64,000 nucleotides of DNA from Cryptomeria japonica (lineage: Eukaryota > Streptophyta > Pinopsida > Cupressales > Cupressaceae). The notes under the pieces are model-generated. The model was not told where the DNA came from. It did no database searches and saw only the letters and a list, made by a program, of their open reading frames with translations. The stretch's first letter is position 1. Each line of letters begins with the position of its first letter. Below, piece after piece: positions 24,230 through 35,192 of this stretch. The stretch covers positions 814,782,569-814,846,568 of the forward strand of contig NC_081414.1 of the NCBI RefSeq assembly GCF_030272615.1, written 5' to 3'. A program made the position numbers and the translations under genes.

Positions 24230-24680
24230 TATTTCAGGAAGGCAGGAAACATGCTAGAGGAGGAACATCCAACATAGCAGATGGAGCTATCACAAGATCC
24301 AAACAAGGGCTATTTTCATGTTCCAAGCCATGTTGTTCTTGTCTAGGAGCTAGGATAAGTGCTTTAGAAAATTCGTTAGATAAATGATTATCAATATCAA
24401 CATATTCATATTCACTATCAGAAGAAAGAGGAGTAACATTTTCATCATGAATAACATTTTCATTTATATCATCATCAAGATTTATAAAAATAGGATCTTT
24501 AACTCACACAAGATCAAAACCATCATGCATCTTATGCTTAAGAGATTTTGGCTCAATTTTCGGTTGAGGAGAAAATGGAATAATACTAGCTGAAGGTGTT
24601 TTTGGGGATTGCAAAGTTTGAGAAGCAGCTGCACAAGCTCTAAGATGACGCTTTCATCGGCATTCACGCGCAGAATGATT
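24230..24680 (-). pseudogene. Element B polyprotein tail, decayed
   Basis: The frame of the gag-protease protein continues past its TGA for about 150 codons, with two further TGA codons. Readable pieces include PFSPQPKIEPKSLKHK and an acidic stretch, DDDINENVIHDEN then SSDSEYEYVDIDNH. The steady frame and sensible composition suggest the ancestor's protein was longer and ended near 24230. I recognise no enzyme domain in it. Confidence 0.55.
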
Positions 24681-27404
24681 TCATCTAGTCTTAGTAGGAA
24701 GTGGAGAAGATTGAGGAGGAGGAATGTTCTCATCCTTATCACTTGCGTGTTTAGGTTGTGGTCTCTTAGGTTGGATAATAGGAGAAGAGGAAGGTCTCTT
24801 CTCTCTATAAGAGGAAGGAGGAGGAACTGCTCCATATAAAGGAAGAGTATTTGGTTTAGGAAGGAGACCAAGTCCATTATGACGAGGAGGTGTAGGTCTA
24901 CTTTTAGAAAGTTTATTAGACATAGACATAGTCACATCCATAGGAATGGGTTGGGAATCTTCTTGAGGAAAGACATTAGTTTTATCTTTCAAAGGAAGAA
25001 CTTCCTTCTCAAGAACGATAGGAATATGAAGTTTGGGTGTTCTAGGTTCACTTAGAGATAGGATCATATCTTTTTTCCACTTTTGATAAGATTTGAAAAG
25101 ATGATCACTTCGCGGTGGAAGAGATTGGAATTGTTTAGGCCAAAAATAATCAATAGGAACGCTAGAAGTTCTTTCAGCTGGTTTAAAGAGACTATGATTG
25201 ACAGTAACAACTTCTCCATTATGGGGAAATTTCAAACACTTGTGAATAGGAGAAGCAATAGCTTTCATGGAAGATAGCCAAGGATAGCCTAGCTTCACAC
25301 GAAATTGTTCGGATGATGGAATAATAGCAAAGCTCACATCAAGGGATTTGTTATGGACCTCAATAGGTAATGTAATAGAACCAATTGCAGGAAAAGACAA
25401 TGCATCAAATAATTTCACAACCACATTTGTTTTGTCATAGATCACTTGATTCAATTGCAAAGTAAAAAGAAATTCTTCAGTAATGACATTAACCATGCAA
25501 GAAGGATCAATAAGCACTCGACGACAAGGTGTATTCTTGACTTTTGCAACTATATATAAAGGACCATCAGGTGCCCTGATAGTTTCACTGGAATCAAATG
25601 TGATGGAAGGTTCTTTAGGGATTTTCTGCTGCTCTACAAAGTTAATCAGATTCGGAGTCATAGACACAAGACCATCAGGTGAGAAAGAGGAATCATTAGT
25701 CTCAATCACATTAGAGGTATGAGAAGGTAATGGATCAGTAAAAATCTTAAGATTTTGGTTAGGAAGAGCTATAGATGTGTTGCCTTTATCATTCACACCT
25801 GAAATAGAGATAGTATTATTATCAATCAAATCTTGAATTTTACCCTTTAAAGCAAAACATTTTTCAGTATCATGCCCAGGTTGACGATGAAATTGACAAA
25901 AAGATTTTTTATCAAAATAGGGTGAATTAATCTTTGCAGGATCTATTTGCTTTATAGGAGGGAGGGTAAGCACATTTCGTTCCAATAACTTATTCATAAT
26001 ACTATGCAATGATTCATTCAAAGGAGTAAACTCTCTTTCTTTCTTGAAAAACTTAGAAATAAGAGGCACACCTGATGCTGCATTCGCATTGTTGTTGGTG
26101 ATGTTTTCATTGAACTTAATGAACCCTCTGTTCGGTTTAAACTTCCCAAATGGTTGTTGACTACTATCACCCTTATCACTCAGAGCCATAGGATTTGCTT
26201 GTTCCATTTGACTCACAGTCAGTTGATAATTGTGAAGAGTTGCGCACAACTGTTGGAAAGAAGTAAACTCAGAAAACAGAAGTTTTTCTCTAATATCTTT
26301 TTGTAAATTAGAAATAAAGATTCTTTGAATATCATTGTCAGGTACTGGAAAAGAAATTTGAGCACACAAATGCTTATATCTACCAATGAAATCAATCACT
26401 TTTTCTTTAACACCTTGTTTACAATGCATTAAATCAATCAAAGTAACTTTAGGACTTATATTGTTTTGAAATTGTTGAATAAAAGAATTTGCAAGTTGTT
26501 GGAAAGAAGTAATAGAATAGGAAGGCAACGAGCAATACCATTGTAGAGCCTTATCTCTTAATGTTCTAGTAAACAGTTTTGCAAGCAACCTTTGGTCATG
26601 AGAAAAATCGGTACATATTGTTTGAAAGGTCTTAACATGTGTTAGAGGATCACCTTTACCATTATAAAGCTCCAACTGCGAGATTTCAACATGCTTAGGG
26701 GGGATAGCTGGAACAATGTCAAGAGAAAGTGGGCTCGCAACATCAAATGTGGGCACACTAAACTTAGACTGATTCATAGAGGCAATTTGTTGTTGTAAAG
26801 AAGAGACAATTTGTGCAAGATTGTTAATGGTCGCTTCAGTCGAAGAGTTCATATTAGACATGTTAGATTGTGATGGAGGTATTATGTTATTGAAAGAAGG
26901 TATTGATTGAGAGTAAGGTGGTGGGACACTATGATGGTTAGTCATAGGAGATGATTGGAAAGAAGGAACACTACAAGGAGGAATGGAATGGTTAAATGAA
27001 TTGCCCCCTTGCATCATGTTCATTTGTGGAGATGTGATAAGGACACTCATTGAAGGAATGAATGAAGAAGTCAGATTGAATAAAGGAAGAGGGTTAATTG
27101 AAGAAGGATTGCCCCCATGACTGGTGATCATAGGTGGAATGTTTTGTATTGAAGTAGTCATTATGTTTGGTGTAAAAGTAGGTATACTAGCAATAGAAGT
27201 TGTCAAAGGAATAGAATGATTGACTTGAGTAGGAGGTTGTGTATAACCTAAAGTTTCGGCACAACTCTTCATAGGCATCACATTTGAATCCACGATGTGT
27301 GCAAATATACGCAAAATATCAATTCCATTCTTATCACTTTGAACCATACGTTTTAGACCCTTAATTAATGAAAGAGCTTGACTATTAGGGTATTCTTGAG
27401 ACAT
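24681..27404 (-). CDS. Element B gag-protease protein (907 codons open)
   Basis: Residues 1-220 are low-complexity (Ser, Pro, Asn, Met rich). A Retrotrans_gag domain follows at about 230-400 (LYNGKGDPLTHVKTFQ, ALQWYCSLP, FIQQFQNNI, FIGRYKHLC). Near 500 a CX2HX4HX4C knuckle reads CQFHRQPGHDTEKC. A retropepsin-like domain lies near 620-740 (RVLIDPSCMVNVI, VKLGYPWLSS, CLKFPHNG). The usual Gly after the catalytic Asp region is altered, so activity is uncertain. A Pro/Ser-rich C-terminus ends in TGA. An in-frame TAA at 27411-27413 separates this frame from the true N-terminus at 27635. Reverse transcriptase and integrase are absent. Confidence 0.85.
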   Translation of the reverse strand: MSQEYPNSQALSLIKGLKRMVQSDKNGIDILRIFAHIVDSNVMPMKSCAETLGYTQPPTQVNHSIPLTTSIASIPTFTPNIMTTSIQNIPPMITSHGGNPSSINPLPLFNLTSSFIPSMSVLITSPQMNMMQGGNSFNHSIPPCSVPSFQSSPMTNHHSVPPPYSQSIPSFNNIIPPSQSNMSNMNSSTEATINNLAQIVSSLQQQIASMNQSKFSVPTFDVASPLSLDIVPAIPPKHVEISQLELYNGKGDPLTHVKTFQTICTDFSHDQRLLAKLFTRTLRDKALQWYCSLPSYSITSFQQLANSFIQQFQNNISPKVTLIDLMHCKQGVKEKVIDFIGRYKHLCAQISFPVPDNDIQRIFISNLQKDIREKLLFSEFTSFQQLCATLHNYQLTVSQMEQANPMALSDKGDSSQQPFGKFKPNRGFIKFNENITNNNANAASGVPLISKFFKKEREFTPLNESLHSIMNKLLERNVLTLPPIKQIDPAKINSPYFDKKSFCQFHRQPGHDTEKCFALKGKIQDLIDNNTISISGVNDKGNTSIALPNQNLKIFTDPLPSHTSNVIETNDSSFSPDGLVSMTPNLINFVEQQKIPKEPSITFDSSETIRAPDGPLYIVAKVKNTPCRRVLIDPSCMVNVITEEFLFTLQLNQVIYDKTNVVVKLFDALSFPAIGSITLPIEVHNKSLDVSFAIIPSSEQFRVKLGYPWLSSMKAIASPIHKCLKFPHNGEVVTVNHSLFKPAERTSSVPIDYFWPKQFQSLPPRSDHLFKSYQKWKKDMILSLSEPRTPKLHIPIVLEKEVLPLKDKTNVFPQEDSQPIPMDVTMSMSNKLSKSRPTPPRHNGLGLLPKPNTLPLYGAVPPPSSYREKRPSSSPIIQPKRPQPKHASDKDENIPPPQSSPLPTKTR

Positions 27405-27410
27405 CCATTT

Positions 27411-27635
27411 TTAAAAATTATCAAATTGGTTATCCAATTTCGAAAGTTGTTCTATAGAAACCTCATGGAGAGCTTCTTCATCATTAAGAGGATTAGAGGA
27501 ATTACCCATGTCCTCGTTAAAAAGGCCATTCAAATTAGGTTCCATCTTCTCGGTAATTAAACCTTGGAAAGACTTAATTCTAAGGCTTCGTCTAACAGGA
27601 ATAGTGTAAGTAGGGCTTATTGTTGTAAAACTCAT
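27411..27635 (-). pseudogene. Element B gag N-terminal segment, cut off by a stop
   Basis: ATG at 27635 opens a 74-codon frame (MSFTTISPTYTIPV...) in the same phase as the 907-codon frame. It ends at TAA 27411-27413, two codons before the internal ATG 27404. It is most likely the original start of gag. Confidence 0.7.
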
Positions 27636-27954
27636 GTACTAGAGAGAGAGAGAAGATTTTGAATTTTGAAAATAAAGTTGGCAAAATTGAACAATGAGAT
27701 AATGATTATCCAATTTGAACTTTGTGAAAGAAGAGGGAAACACAACTTCCAAGAAAGGTAGGCACAATTGAAAATTAGGGCCAAGGGGGGGGTAGCTCTT
27801 AATTTTAATTGTTATCTTGAAAATTGAAATCTTGAATTTTGAATTTATTTTCGAATTTAGAGGTAGCAAATTTCAATAAAATGAGCCAATCTCCTAGACT
27901 TAAGCTGTTAAATGCAATCACGACAATCTCCCAAAATTTTAGAAAAAATGTCAG

Positions 27955-27984
27955 GGACCGTGGCGAACGGAGTGCACACGGTCC
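27955..27984 (+). promoter_or_regulatory. Leader hairpin motif, type I, perfect stem
   Basis: The 8-bp stem GGACCGTG/CACGGTCC encloses the 14-base loop GCGAACGGAGTGCA. Relative to the copy at 1644 one A-T pair has become G-C on both arms, a compensatory change. Confidence 0.6.
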
Positions 27985-28547
27985 TTGCAACTTTTTCGAA
28001 ATTTCCAGGGATGAAAGTTATGATGATTTTAAAGCTAATCTGAAAAAATTGAGTGATTTTACGATGTAATTAAAGTTGCAATTTCAAAATTGAACCGTAA
28101 ATGCAAATTTGAATTTTGAAAAAGAGAGGGAAACTGAAATTTTGAATTTTATGATTTTAGAGGGAATACTGAAAGCAATGCAAGCTTTGAAATTTAAAAG
28201 TTGACTCAATTTCATGCAGAATTCAATTTTGAAAGTGGAAATCAAAGTTGTTGCAATTAAACACTTAATTTCAAAAGTCACAAATTGCAAAAATTTGAAT
28301 AAAGCACTGAAATTCCGAATGAATGCCAACACACTTTTCAGATTTAGGACAGTAGGAAACACAATTTTGACACGAATTTCAATTTCAACAATTTTTGAAT
28401 GATTAGAAGCCTTAATCCAAGCAATCACTAGACCAACTTTGATTTTAATTTTGAAAGTGTTAGAATTGATGAAATCAGCCAAGATTCTGGATTCTAGCAG
28501 AAAAATACAGTAAGATCTAGCTCCCGAAATTTTGAAAAAAATGTCAG

Positions 28548-28577
28548 GGACGATGGCGCTCAGGGTGCACACGGTCC
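28548..28577 (+). promoter_or_regulatory. Leader hairpin motif, type I, second copy
   Basis: Loop region GCGCTCAGGGTGCA with arms GGACGATG and CACGGTCC. The flanking bases (ATGTCAGGGAC before, TCGCAACTTTCTTC after) match those of the first leader copy. Confidence 0.55.
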
Positions 28578-28980
28578 TCGCAACTTTCTTCAAAATTTTT
28601 AGGGATGAAAGATATTATGATTTTGTTGCGGAATCCAAAGTTACAGCCGATTTGGAGGTGTTTTGATCAGTGAAATTGTCGGTCAAAGGTTGAATCAAGA
28701 GGGTTTTAAAAATTAGGGTTTTGACACTTAACCACTTAATTTTTAGAATTAAAGCACAAATATGAATTGACAATTTGCAATAGAAGGGTAGATCTGAAAC
28801 AAGCATTAATAATTAAACATTTCACAAGCTCAATTACGAAAAAGAAAATTTAGGGTTTTTATGCAATTAACCTCTAAAATTTGCAAAAGATCAAACATGG
28901 AAATGTAATTAAGGAAGCTAATTTTTCAGATCTAACCATGAATAATCAGAATTAGGATGTTCACATCGGGTTCACCAAAA

Positions 28981-30171
28981 TGTAAAGCGGAAAATCAAAC
29001 CCTAGGTGTTCCCCCCACTCCAAGGAGAGAGAAAGGAGGTCACTAGGATTGACGGTTTTCGCTTAGGAGAGACTTTACATTCAAAAGAGGGGTTGAAACT
29101 CACAAGATCCAATCCCACACAATGCAAGATTGAATTCTAAATGAGTTTCAAGGGTTGAGACAGCAAGGATACCCTCTTTTGTAAAGAATGTAGATAGAAG
29201 GATTGAATTAGGAGTGTATGTAAACGTAGGAAAGATTCACTTGTAGACGGAGATAGAGACACAGGATGAAGCTACGGACCTGAAATTAGTAGTAAAATGT
29301 CGAGACAATGCTATCCTACAAGTTTGAGCGAAAGTTGACGGGACGATGGCGCCCGGAGTGCACACGGTCCTCCAAAAAATCCGTAAAATGAAGGGGGATC
29401 TGTTCATCTCTGCACAAGGATTCCAAATCTTCAATTACAGCCATGTACCTACAACCTACACACAGAAAAGAGAGGATGATTGGGGGGTTAGGAATTAGGG
29501 GTTTGCCTTCAGGTCAAACCCCAGTTTTGGAATTAACCAAGAAATGAGAATGTTGTAAATGTAAATGTTTGTAATGTAATCAAGTATTGATACCTTGTTG
29601 CAAGAATGTTTGTATTCTTACATGCGAAGCTGTAATGTTTGTATGTTGTAGGTGATCTCCTGTTCAATGGTTGAATCCTTGTCTTGAATGCAACACCTAG
29701 CCTTGAATGGAGACCTAGAATGCTCAATTGCTTGAAGGAATGCTTGAATGCTTGAATATTTGAATGTTTGAATGTTTGCCTATGGCTTCCGCCTCTTGCA
29801 CACATATGTTTTTTTCTCCTCTCTTTGGGAAGGGAAATGTAGTTTATATACTTGTCAATTAGGGTTAGGAGACTGATTTTTCCAACCTTAGGCCGACCTA
29901 GGAACATTATTTTCCAAAATGCAAACTTGAAGACCCGATGCCCAACAAGAGACCGGGCCCAAAATAGGGCCAGGGACCAGGGCGCTGGGTGCCATGGTCC
30001 CACCTCCCGGGACAGCAAGGTGCAAGGAGGATCAGGCCAAGGTGCAGAAAGATGCAGTTTTTGATGTCGTAAAAAGGTTTCGGGGTCTCCATTCAGGTTC
30101 AACATTGCGCCGCCATTGTGAAGACCCAAATGCAGTCGAAATTGCAAGTGTCACAATTTTATGACGCTACA
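28981..30171 (-). repeat. Element B 5' LTR
   Basis: 1191 bp, the promoter-bearing LTR for the minus-strand element. TATA at 29843-29850, hairpins at 29341-29370 and 29973-30001. Most differences from the other LTR are CG to TG or CA changes. Confidence 0.92.
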
Positions 30172-31069
30172 TTGATAACTAAACTTAGAAATAGTTTAAA
30201 GATCTTATTATTCTTCCTTTGTTTTTACATACATGTTTTTATTTTTAAATGGTAGTGGGAAATATTTTATTTGCAATAGAATTTGAAGGTATTTCTGTTA
30301 GTAGATAGGTTACTTATATATTTTAATACTCTAACATAATCAAAATATTAAAATTGATAAACTATCGTGAAAAATCGTAATATTTGAATTTGACAAAAAA
30401 ATTAAAAATTATAAACATCCAATTTAAACTTTATTTAATTGGCAGATATAACTTTTCTAAAAGTGAATGATTTTATTGTTGTTTGATATATAAGTATAAA
30501 TCTTCACAATAAAATAGAACAATGTATCTTGTCAATTTTAAATTGAATTTCCAACTATCAAATATAAAGGCACTGCTCATAGTTTGTTTGTCTGCGACCA
30601 ATTTATCTCCACAAAAAAATAAAACAAGCTTTTCCAAATATAGAATGTGTAAAATATGCTATCAATAGTTATTTTTAGCCAATAGATTTTTTGGACAACA
30701 TTGTGTTATATAGACAAGTGGCTTTTCTATCCAGGCAAGGTAGTTGTGTTAATTAAATAAATGCTTCATAGTTTTAACTCTCATTTAATGTAAAACTTAA
30801 TATATTAGTGAAGGCAATGATGAACAGTGGTGGCGAGAAGGTATCTTTCTTGGGTGTAGTTGCTAAGAAATTTATGGAGATGGTTCAAGAAATTGTTGAA
30901 TACCAAGCCAAAACATTTGAGGAAGATAAAGTCGATATAGCCTTAAAGGGCTTGAAGATCGAATAGACAATTTTTTGATGTTTGATCTGCTAGAAAGGAA
31001 TTTTTGAAGTGTTTTAAATGAACTTAACTAAATGTGCTACTCTAAATGTGCATAGAAGATAAATTTTAT
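30172..31069 (+). repeat. Duplicated host segment, copy 1, right part, and following sequence
   Basis: 30172-30535 matches 56903-57257 (ACTAAA.TTAGAAATAGTTTAAAGA and the CTTCCTTTGTTTTTACATA region). Beyond 30535 the second copy is interrupted by element G, so the match cannot be followed. Short frame at 30817; otherwise no gene seen. Confidence 0.8.
30817..30966 (+). CDS. Short open frame, unknown
   Basis: A 49-codon ATG-to-TAG frame with even codon use and an amphipathic, helix-like sequence (LGVVAKKFMEMVQEIVEY, then EEDKVDIALKGLKIE). It lies in host sequence outside any retroelement, which makes it more interesting than chance frames inside elements. It could be an exon of a lost gene. I do not recognise a family and see no splice sites I would defend. 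Confidence 0.2.
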   Translation: MMNSGGEKVSFLGVVAKKFMEMVQEIVEYQAKTFEEDKVDIALKGLKIE

Positions 31070-31210
31070 CTACTTTTTTCATTTTTATGCTTTATGAATT
31101 TGAAATGTAAATTAATTAGCTGATTACAAATATTGTCTTTCAAATATAACTTATGCTACACCTTCTATCAACAACCAACAATCGAACTCTATGAAGCCAT
31201 GCACCCTTCA
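31070..31210 (+). repeat. Flank repeat, left copy (141 bp)
   Basis: From CTACTTTTTTCATTTT to GCACCCTTCA. It differs at six sites from 53651-53791 on the other side of element D, and is much too long for a normal 5-base target duplication. Confidence 0.85.
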
Positions 31211-31212
31211 AA

Positions 31213-32302
31213 TGTTGGTATTTTGGATGTGTTGCATTGGTTTTGTCATTGATGTCAACACTTTCTATCACTTGTTAACACTTATCAGCACTTGGAGATC
31301 TTTGATTATGTTCACCGACATGTTCAGTGACTTATTCCCAGTCACCGATATCTAGTTCACCTGTAGGTTATATTGTTCACCGGCACTGAGGATGATTTTT
31401 TATCATCTAGAGATTACTTGGTTATGTCGAAGACAATATTTGATCACTTGGTTTTGGTGATTTGGTTATTGGTCTAATCGGTTTGCCTATTTAATGTTAC
31501 CGACAAATAGGTCTAGGTTATGGACCGACAAACATTATCTATTCCAAATCAGCATGACATGTTATGGAGATGATTTGTTTATTGGTTATTATTGTAAATG
31601 CATTAAGCCGACATAATGCATCACATATTGATTCATTTGTAATTGATTTAATTGTAATATTCTTTGTAAGCCGACCAACACATTTGGTCTTAGGTTTTGG
31701 TATATATGTAAGATCTCATTTGTGAGATTGATATAGGAATGTAAGGAAGTGTGAAAAAGGATTGTAATTAGGTATATGCGAATATAAGTAGAGCTATTCA
31801 TGTAGACATCATTTGAAGATTGAAGGAAGGTTTTGAGAAGATAATCAGAGCTTAACCGGTATTGAATCCAACATATGAAGATGCTATTTTGAGCAGTACA
31901 TTATCATTGGATTTAACCATCCAATTGTATTCAGTGTGACTCCCATCTTGTGATTGAGCAGTGAGCTCTAGGCAGTTGGCCTTTCTGCATGTGCAGACCC
32001 CATATTGTACACACATACTATCTGTAGTAGTATCATCTCATTGTGGGTAAGGTTTCCCACCATGGTTTTTCCCCTTAGAGGGTTTCCATGTACAAATAAC
32101 TGTGTTATGTGCTGTGGATGTTATTTGTTTTTCTGTTTCATGTATTAAACTGTACTAGTACTGTAATTAACTGTTAAATTGTCTATCGACATTAAAGTTT
32201 TGTTTACCGACATTAAGCATTAAGTTTGGTTAAGTTATATTTGGATTAAAATCAAGAGACAACTAATTCACCCCCCCTCTCAGTTGCCTCTGGGACCTAA
32301 CA
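31213..32302 (+). repeat. Element D 5' LTR
   Basis: 1090 bp, TGTTGGTATTTTGG to GGGACCTAACA. TATA-like TATATATG at 31701-31708. RCCGAC words at 31314, 31499, 31524, 31607, 31670 and 32206. Confidence 0.9.
31701..31708 (+). promoter_or_regulatory. TATA box of element D 5' LTR
   Basis: TATATATG is followed by TAAGATCTC, aligned with the TATA/GTAAGATC arrangement of the F and G LTRs. Confidence 0.5.
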
Positions 32303-32304
32303 AT

Positions 32305-32316
32305 TGGTATCAGAGT
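32305..32316 (+). other. Primer binding site of D
   Basis: TGGTATCAGAGT, one base different from the initiator tRNA-Met complement, two bases after the LTR. Confidence 0.88.
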
Positions 32317-32358
32317 CTAATCCTCTTTTGCAGAAGTTTAACAACTTGAGGAGATCCT

Positions 32359-34395
32359 ATGTCTACTAACTATTTGAGGAAGGACAGTCCGAAGCTTGAT
32401 GGAACTAATTATGGTATATGGAAGATCGGGATGGAGACACATCTGAATTGCATTGGAAAGGAGATATGGGATGATACAAAGAATGGCTATGTTGTTCCTA
32501 CTCAAGGTCAACCTAATCCACCAACCTTGGCTAAAGATGAGGAAAATGATTGCAAAGCAGGAGAAGCACTTTTGAGCACATTGTTATATCAGCAAATCAT
32601 GAGATTATCAGACAGATCTACTGCTAAAGCTATTTGGGATAAATTGGAAACATTGAATGAAGGTGATACCATAGTAAAAATTACAAAACTGGAATGCTTT
32701 CGGGTCAGGTATGAAAATTTGAAAATGGAAGAAGATGAAAGGATTTCTGCTTTTATCGAAAGAGTTAATGAAATTGTTTTGGGTATACAATGTCATGGAG
32801 GATCCTTAAGTGAAGATGAGATTGTTTCTAAAGTTTTAAGAGCATTGCCACCAGCATATAAAATGAAAGTAACTGCTATTAATGAAATGAGAACAATGCC
32901 TAATGCATTAGTATCTAGAGATACTTTGGTTGGAAAACTTTCAACTTTTGAACTTGAGGAGTTTGGTCCTGTTGCTACTATTAAGACAAATTTAGCTTTC
33001 AAGCCATCTTCATCATCTGTAACATCATCATCATCATCTAAGAAATCTGATTGGAAAGCACTCTATGCTAAAGAACTTGAAAAAATCAGAAGAGAGAATG
33101 AAGAATTGGAAGAACTTGATGCACTATTTGCAAGAAAAATGCCTAAAGGTCCAATTGGAAGTAAGTATGAAGGTAAAGCACCATTTAAATGTTTTAACTA
33201 CAATAAAATTGGTCATATGGCACCACGGTGTCCTGATAGACATGCAAGATTAAGAGAAGAAGCTAAAAGATCATATAAGCCTAACCCTGAATATCAGAGA
33301 TACAAATTTAAGAAGAATAGAGACAAATCATGGTATTATGCTGATGAAGGGGTTACTGATGATTCTGATGAGGAACCGACAGACAATGGATGGGATTTTG
33401 TTGCTATAATAGAAGATCAACCAACAACTACTATTCAACCGATAGAGCAGGCCCTGGTAGCTAAAATTGAAGAAAAAGATGAATGAATCATTGATTCCAG
33501 ATGTTCACATCATATGGCTGGTGATAAGAGTAAATTCTTAACTTTTCAGGATTACAATAGAGGTCTAGTAAGATTTGGAGATGATAAAGCTTGTTTGATC
33601 AGAGGAAAAGGAAATATATCTTTTGATGGTAAGCACAATACTGATAATGTTTACAATGTTGAAGGTTTGAAGCATAATCTTTTAACTATTGGTCAATTAG
33701 TTGAAAATGGATTTCAGTTACAATTCAAGAATGGTAAATGCAAAATCTTAAATATAATTGGTTTGGAAATTGCAACCGGTAATCAGACTAGAGGTAATAT
33801 CTTTCATTTGAATAACAATGAGAAAACATGTTTGATTGCTCTTATTGATGAAAATTGGTTATGGCATAAGAGACTGTGTCATGGAAATTTTGATTGCATT
33901 GTGAAGATCAGTACAACTAAGGCAGTAAGAGATCTACCTAATATTGTTAAACCTCACAATCTGGTATGTAAGGAATGCCAATTTGGAAAAGAAGTTAGAG
34001 AAAATTTCAAGAGTGTTGCAGAGAAATCTAACAGTGTTCTTGATTTAATTCATACTAATTTATGTGGTCCAACAAGATTTAGAAGTTTACAAGGAGATAG
34101 ATATTTTATGCTAATCATTGATGACTATTTTAGAATGTGTTGGGTTACTTTTCTCAGGGAGAGATCTAAAGCTTTTGGGAAATTCAAATTGTTCAAAGTG
34201 ATGATCGAAAATGAAACTGGTAAGAAAATCAAATGTTTGAGATTAGATCAAGGAGGTGAATTCACATCTAAGGAATTTAATACATTTTCTGAAGTGAATG
34301 GAATCAGAAGACAGTTATCATCACCTCAAACACCCCAGCAGAATGGAGTTGTGCAAAGGAAGAATAAAACTATTTGGATGCAACTAGAAGCATGA
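32359..34395 (+). pseudogene. Element D gag-protease-integrase region, broken
   Basis: ATG 32359 opens MSTNYLRKDSPKLDG. Copia gag runs through LRALPPAYKMKV. The zinc knuckle reads CFNYNKIGHMAPRC, with the second Cys replaced by Tyr. TGA 33484-33486 cuts the frame just before the protease, whose motif reads IDSRCSHHM, so the Gly of Asp-Ser-Gly is also lost. The frame reopens with WLWHKRLCHGNF and the integrase: HTNLCGP has lost its first Asp, RLDQGGEF keeps the second, and the glutamate position reads QRKNK. One base is missing near 34370 and ends the frame at 34395. Confidence 0.88.
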
Positions 34396-34727
34396 TATCA
34401 GAAGCAAACCTACCTCATGTGTATTGGAGAGAAGCAGTCAATACAACGGTTTATACATTCAATAGAGTTCACATCAAAGGTGAAACCGGTAAGACTCCTC
34501 ATGAACTTTGGTCTGGTAGTACTCCTACTCTTAAATATTTTAAAATATGTGGAAGTAAATGCTACATTAGAAGAGATGAGTATATTGGAAAATTTGATCC
34601 TAGAAGTGATGAAGGAATATTTATTGGTTATTCATCTAAGAACAAGGCATATAGATGTTTTAACAAGAGATTGCAAAAAATTGTTGAAAGTGCAAATGTG
34701 AAGATTGATGAGCAGTTTAGAGGTAAT
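34374..34727 (+). pseudogene. Element D integrase C-terminal piece, ends at insertion of E
   Basis: After the one-base loss this frame carries [39 protein letters not shown] and ends at FRGN, where GTAAT was duplicated by element E. The frame reads on by chance 15 codons into the E LTR. Confidence 0.85.
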
Positions 34728-35192
34728 TGTGAGATTTTGCCAAGATCAAGAGGCAATGGAAAGCATAAATAAGAGATAACAAAATATATGATAGAAATAA
34801 ACTGTATTCTATCAAGATGAAAATAGTGATCAATTGGATCATCAATCGTTACATACAATGAATATGAGCCTGTTTATATAGGCAAGGCTATATGGATATG
34901 TGAGCACACAAAGATGACATGTGGCTCAATAAGAAACAAGGGTAGGTAGGAAATAGGTGTGGGTAGGTAGGAGAAACAATATAATATTCCACATGAGGTG
35001 GATCACCCATTGAATGTGGAGTGTAACAACAAGATCAACACCATAAAAAGGTGGAAATTCTCCTACACACATTATCCCAATGTGACACAAACACCCAAGT
35101 GTCTCATACCCAAAGTACTATGAAATGCATTTACTAAGTAAACTTAAGTAAGGTGTAAGAATATCCAAGATGAATAATTATTTACACCAACA
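34728..35192 (-). repeat. Element E 3' LTR
   Basis: 465 bp. On the element strand it starts TGTTGGTGTAAATAATTATTC and ends AAAATCTCACA. TATATAAA on the minus strand lies at 34873-34880 inside the palindrome GCCTGTTTATATAGGC. Confidence 0.93.

Larger units (their letters stand above)
27636..28980 (-). other. Element B 5' leader
   Basis: About 1.3 kb between the primer site and the gag ATG. It contains two direct-repeat blocks of roughly 110 bp, each built around a type I hairpin (27955-27984 and 28548-28577). Short frames on either strand look like chance. The primer-site side reads TGGTGAACCCGATGTGAAC on the minus strand right after the LTR; I cannot assign the tRNA. Confidence 0.65.
22254..30171 (-). 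mobile_element. Gypsy-type retrotransposon B, gag-protease only
   Basis: LTRs 22254-23443 and 28981-30171 share about 96% of bases in the part I aligned by eye. The target duplication TTGAT lies at 22249-22253 and 30172-30176. The duplicate host segment has the uninterrupted site at 56903-56907. The internal 5.5 kb encodes gag and protease on the minus strand, with no reverse transcriptase, RNase H or integrase. Both ends (PBS side, purine tract) are intact, so it is non-autonomous and not simply truncated. Confidence 0.9.

Noticed and set aside
24384-24839. Arg/Ser-rich plus-strand frames opposite element B
   Set aside because: Antisense of the Pro/Ser and Asp-rich tail of the B protein; composition is explained by that.
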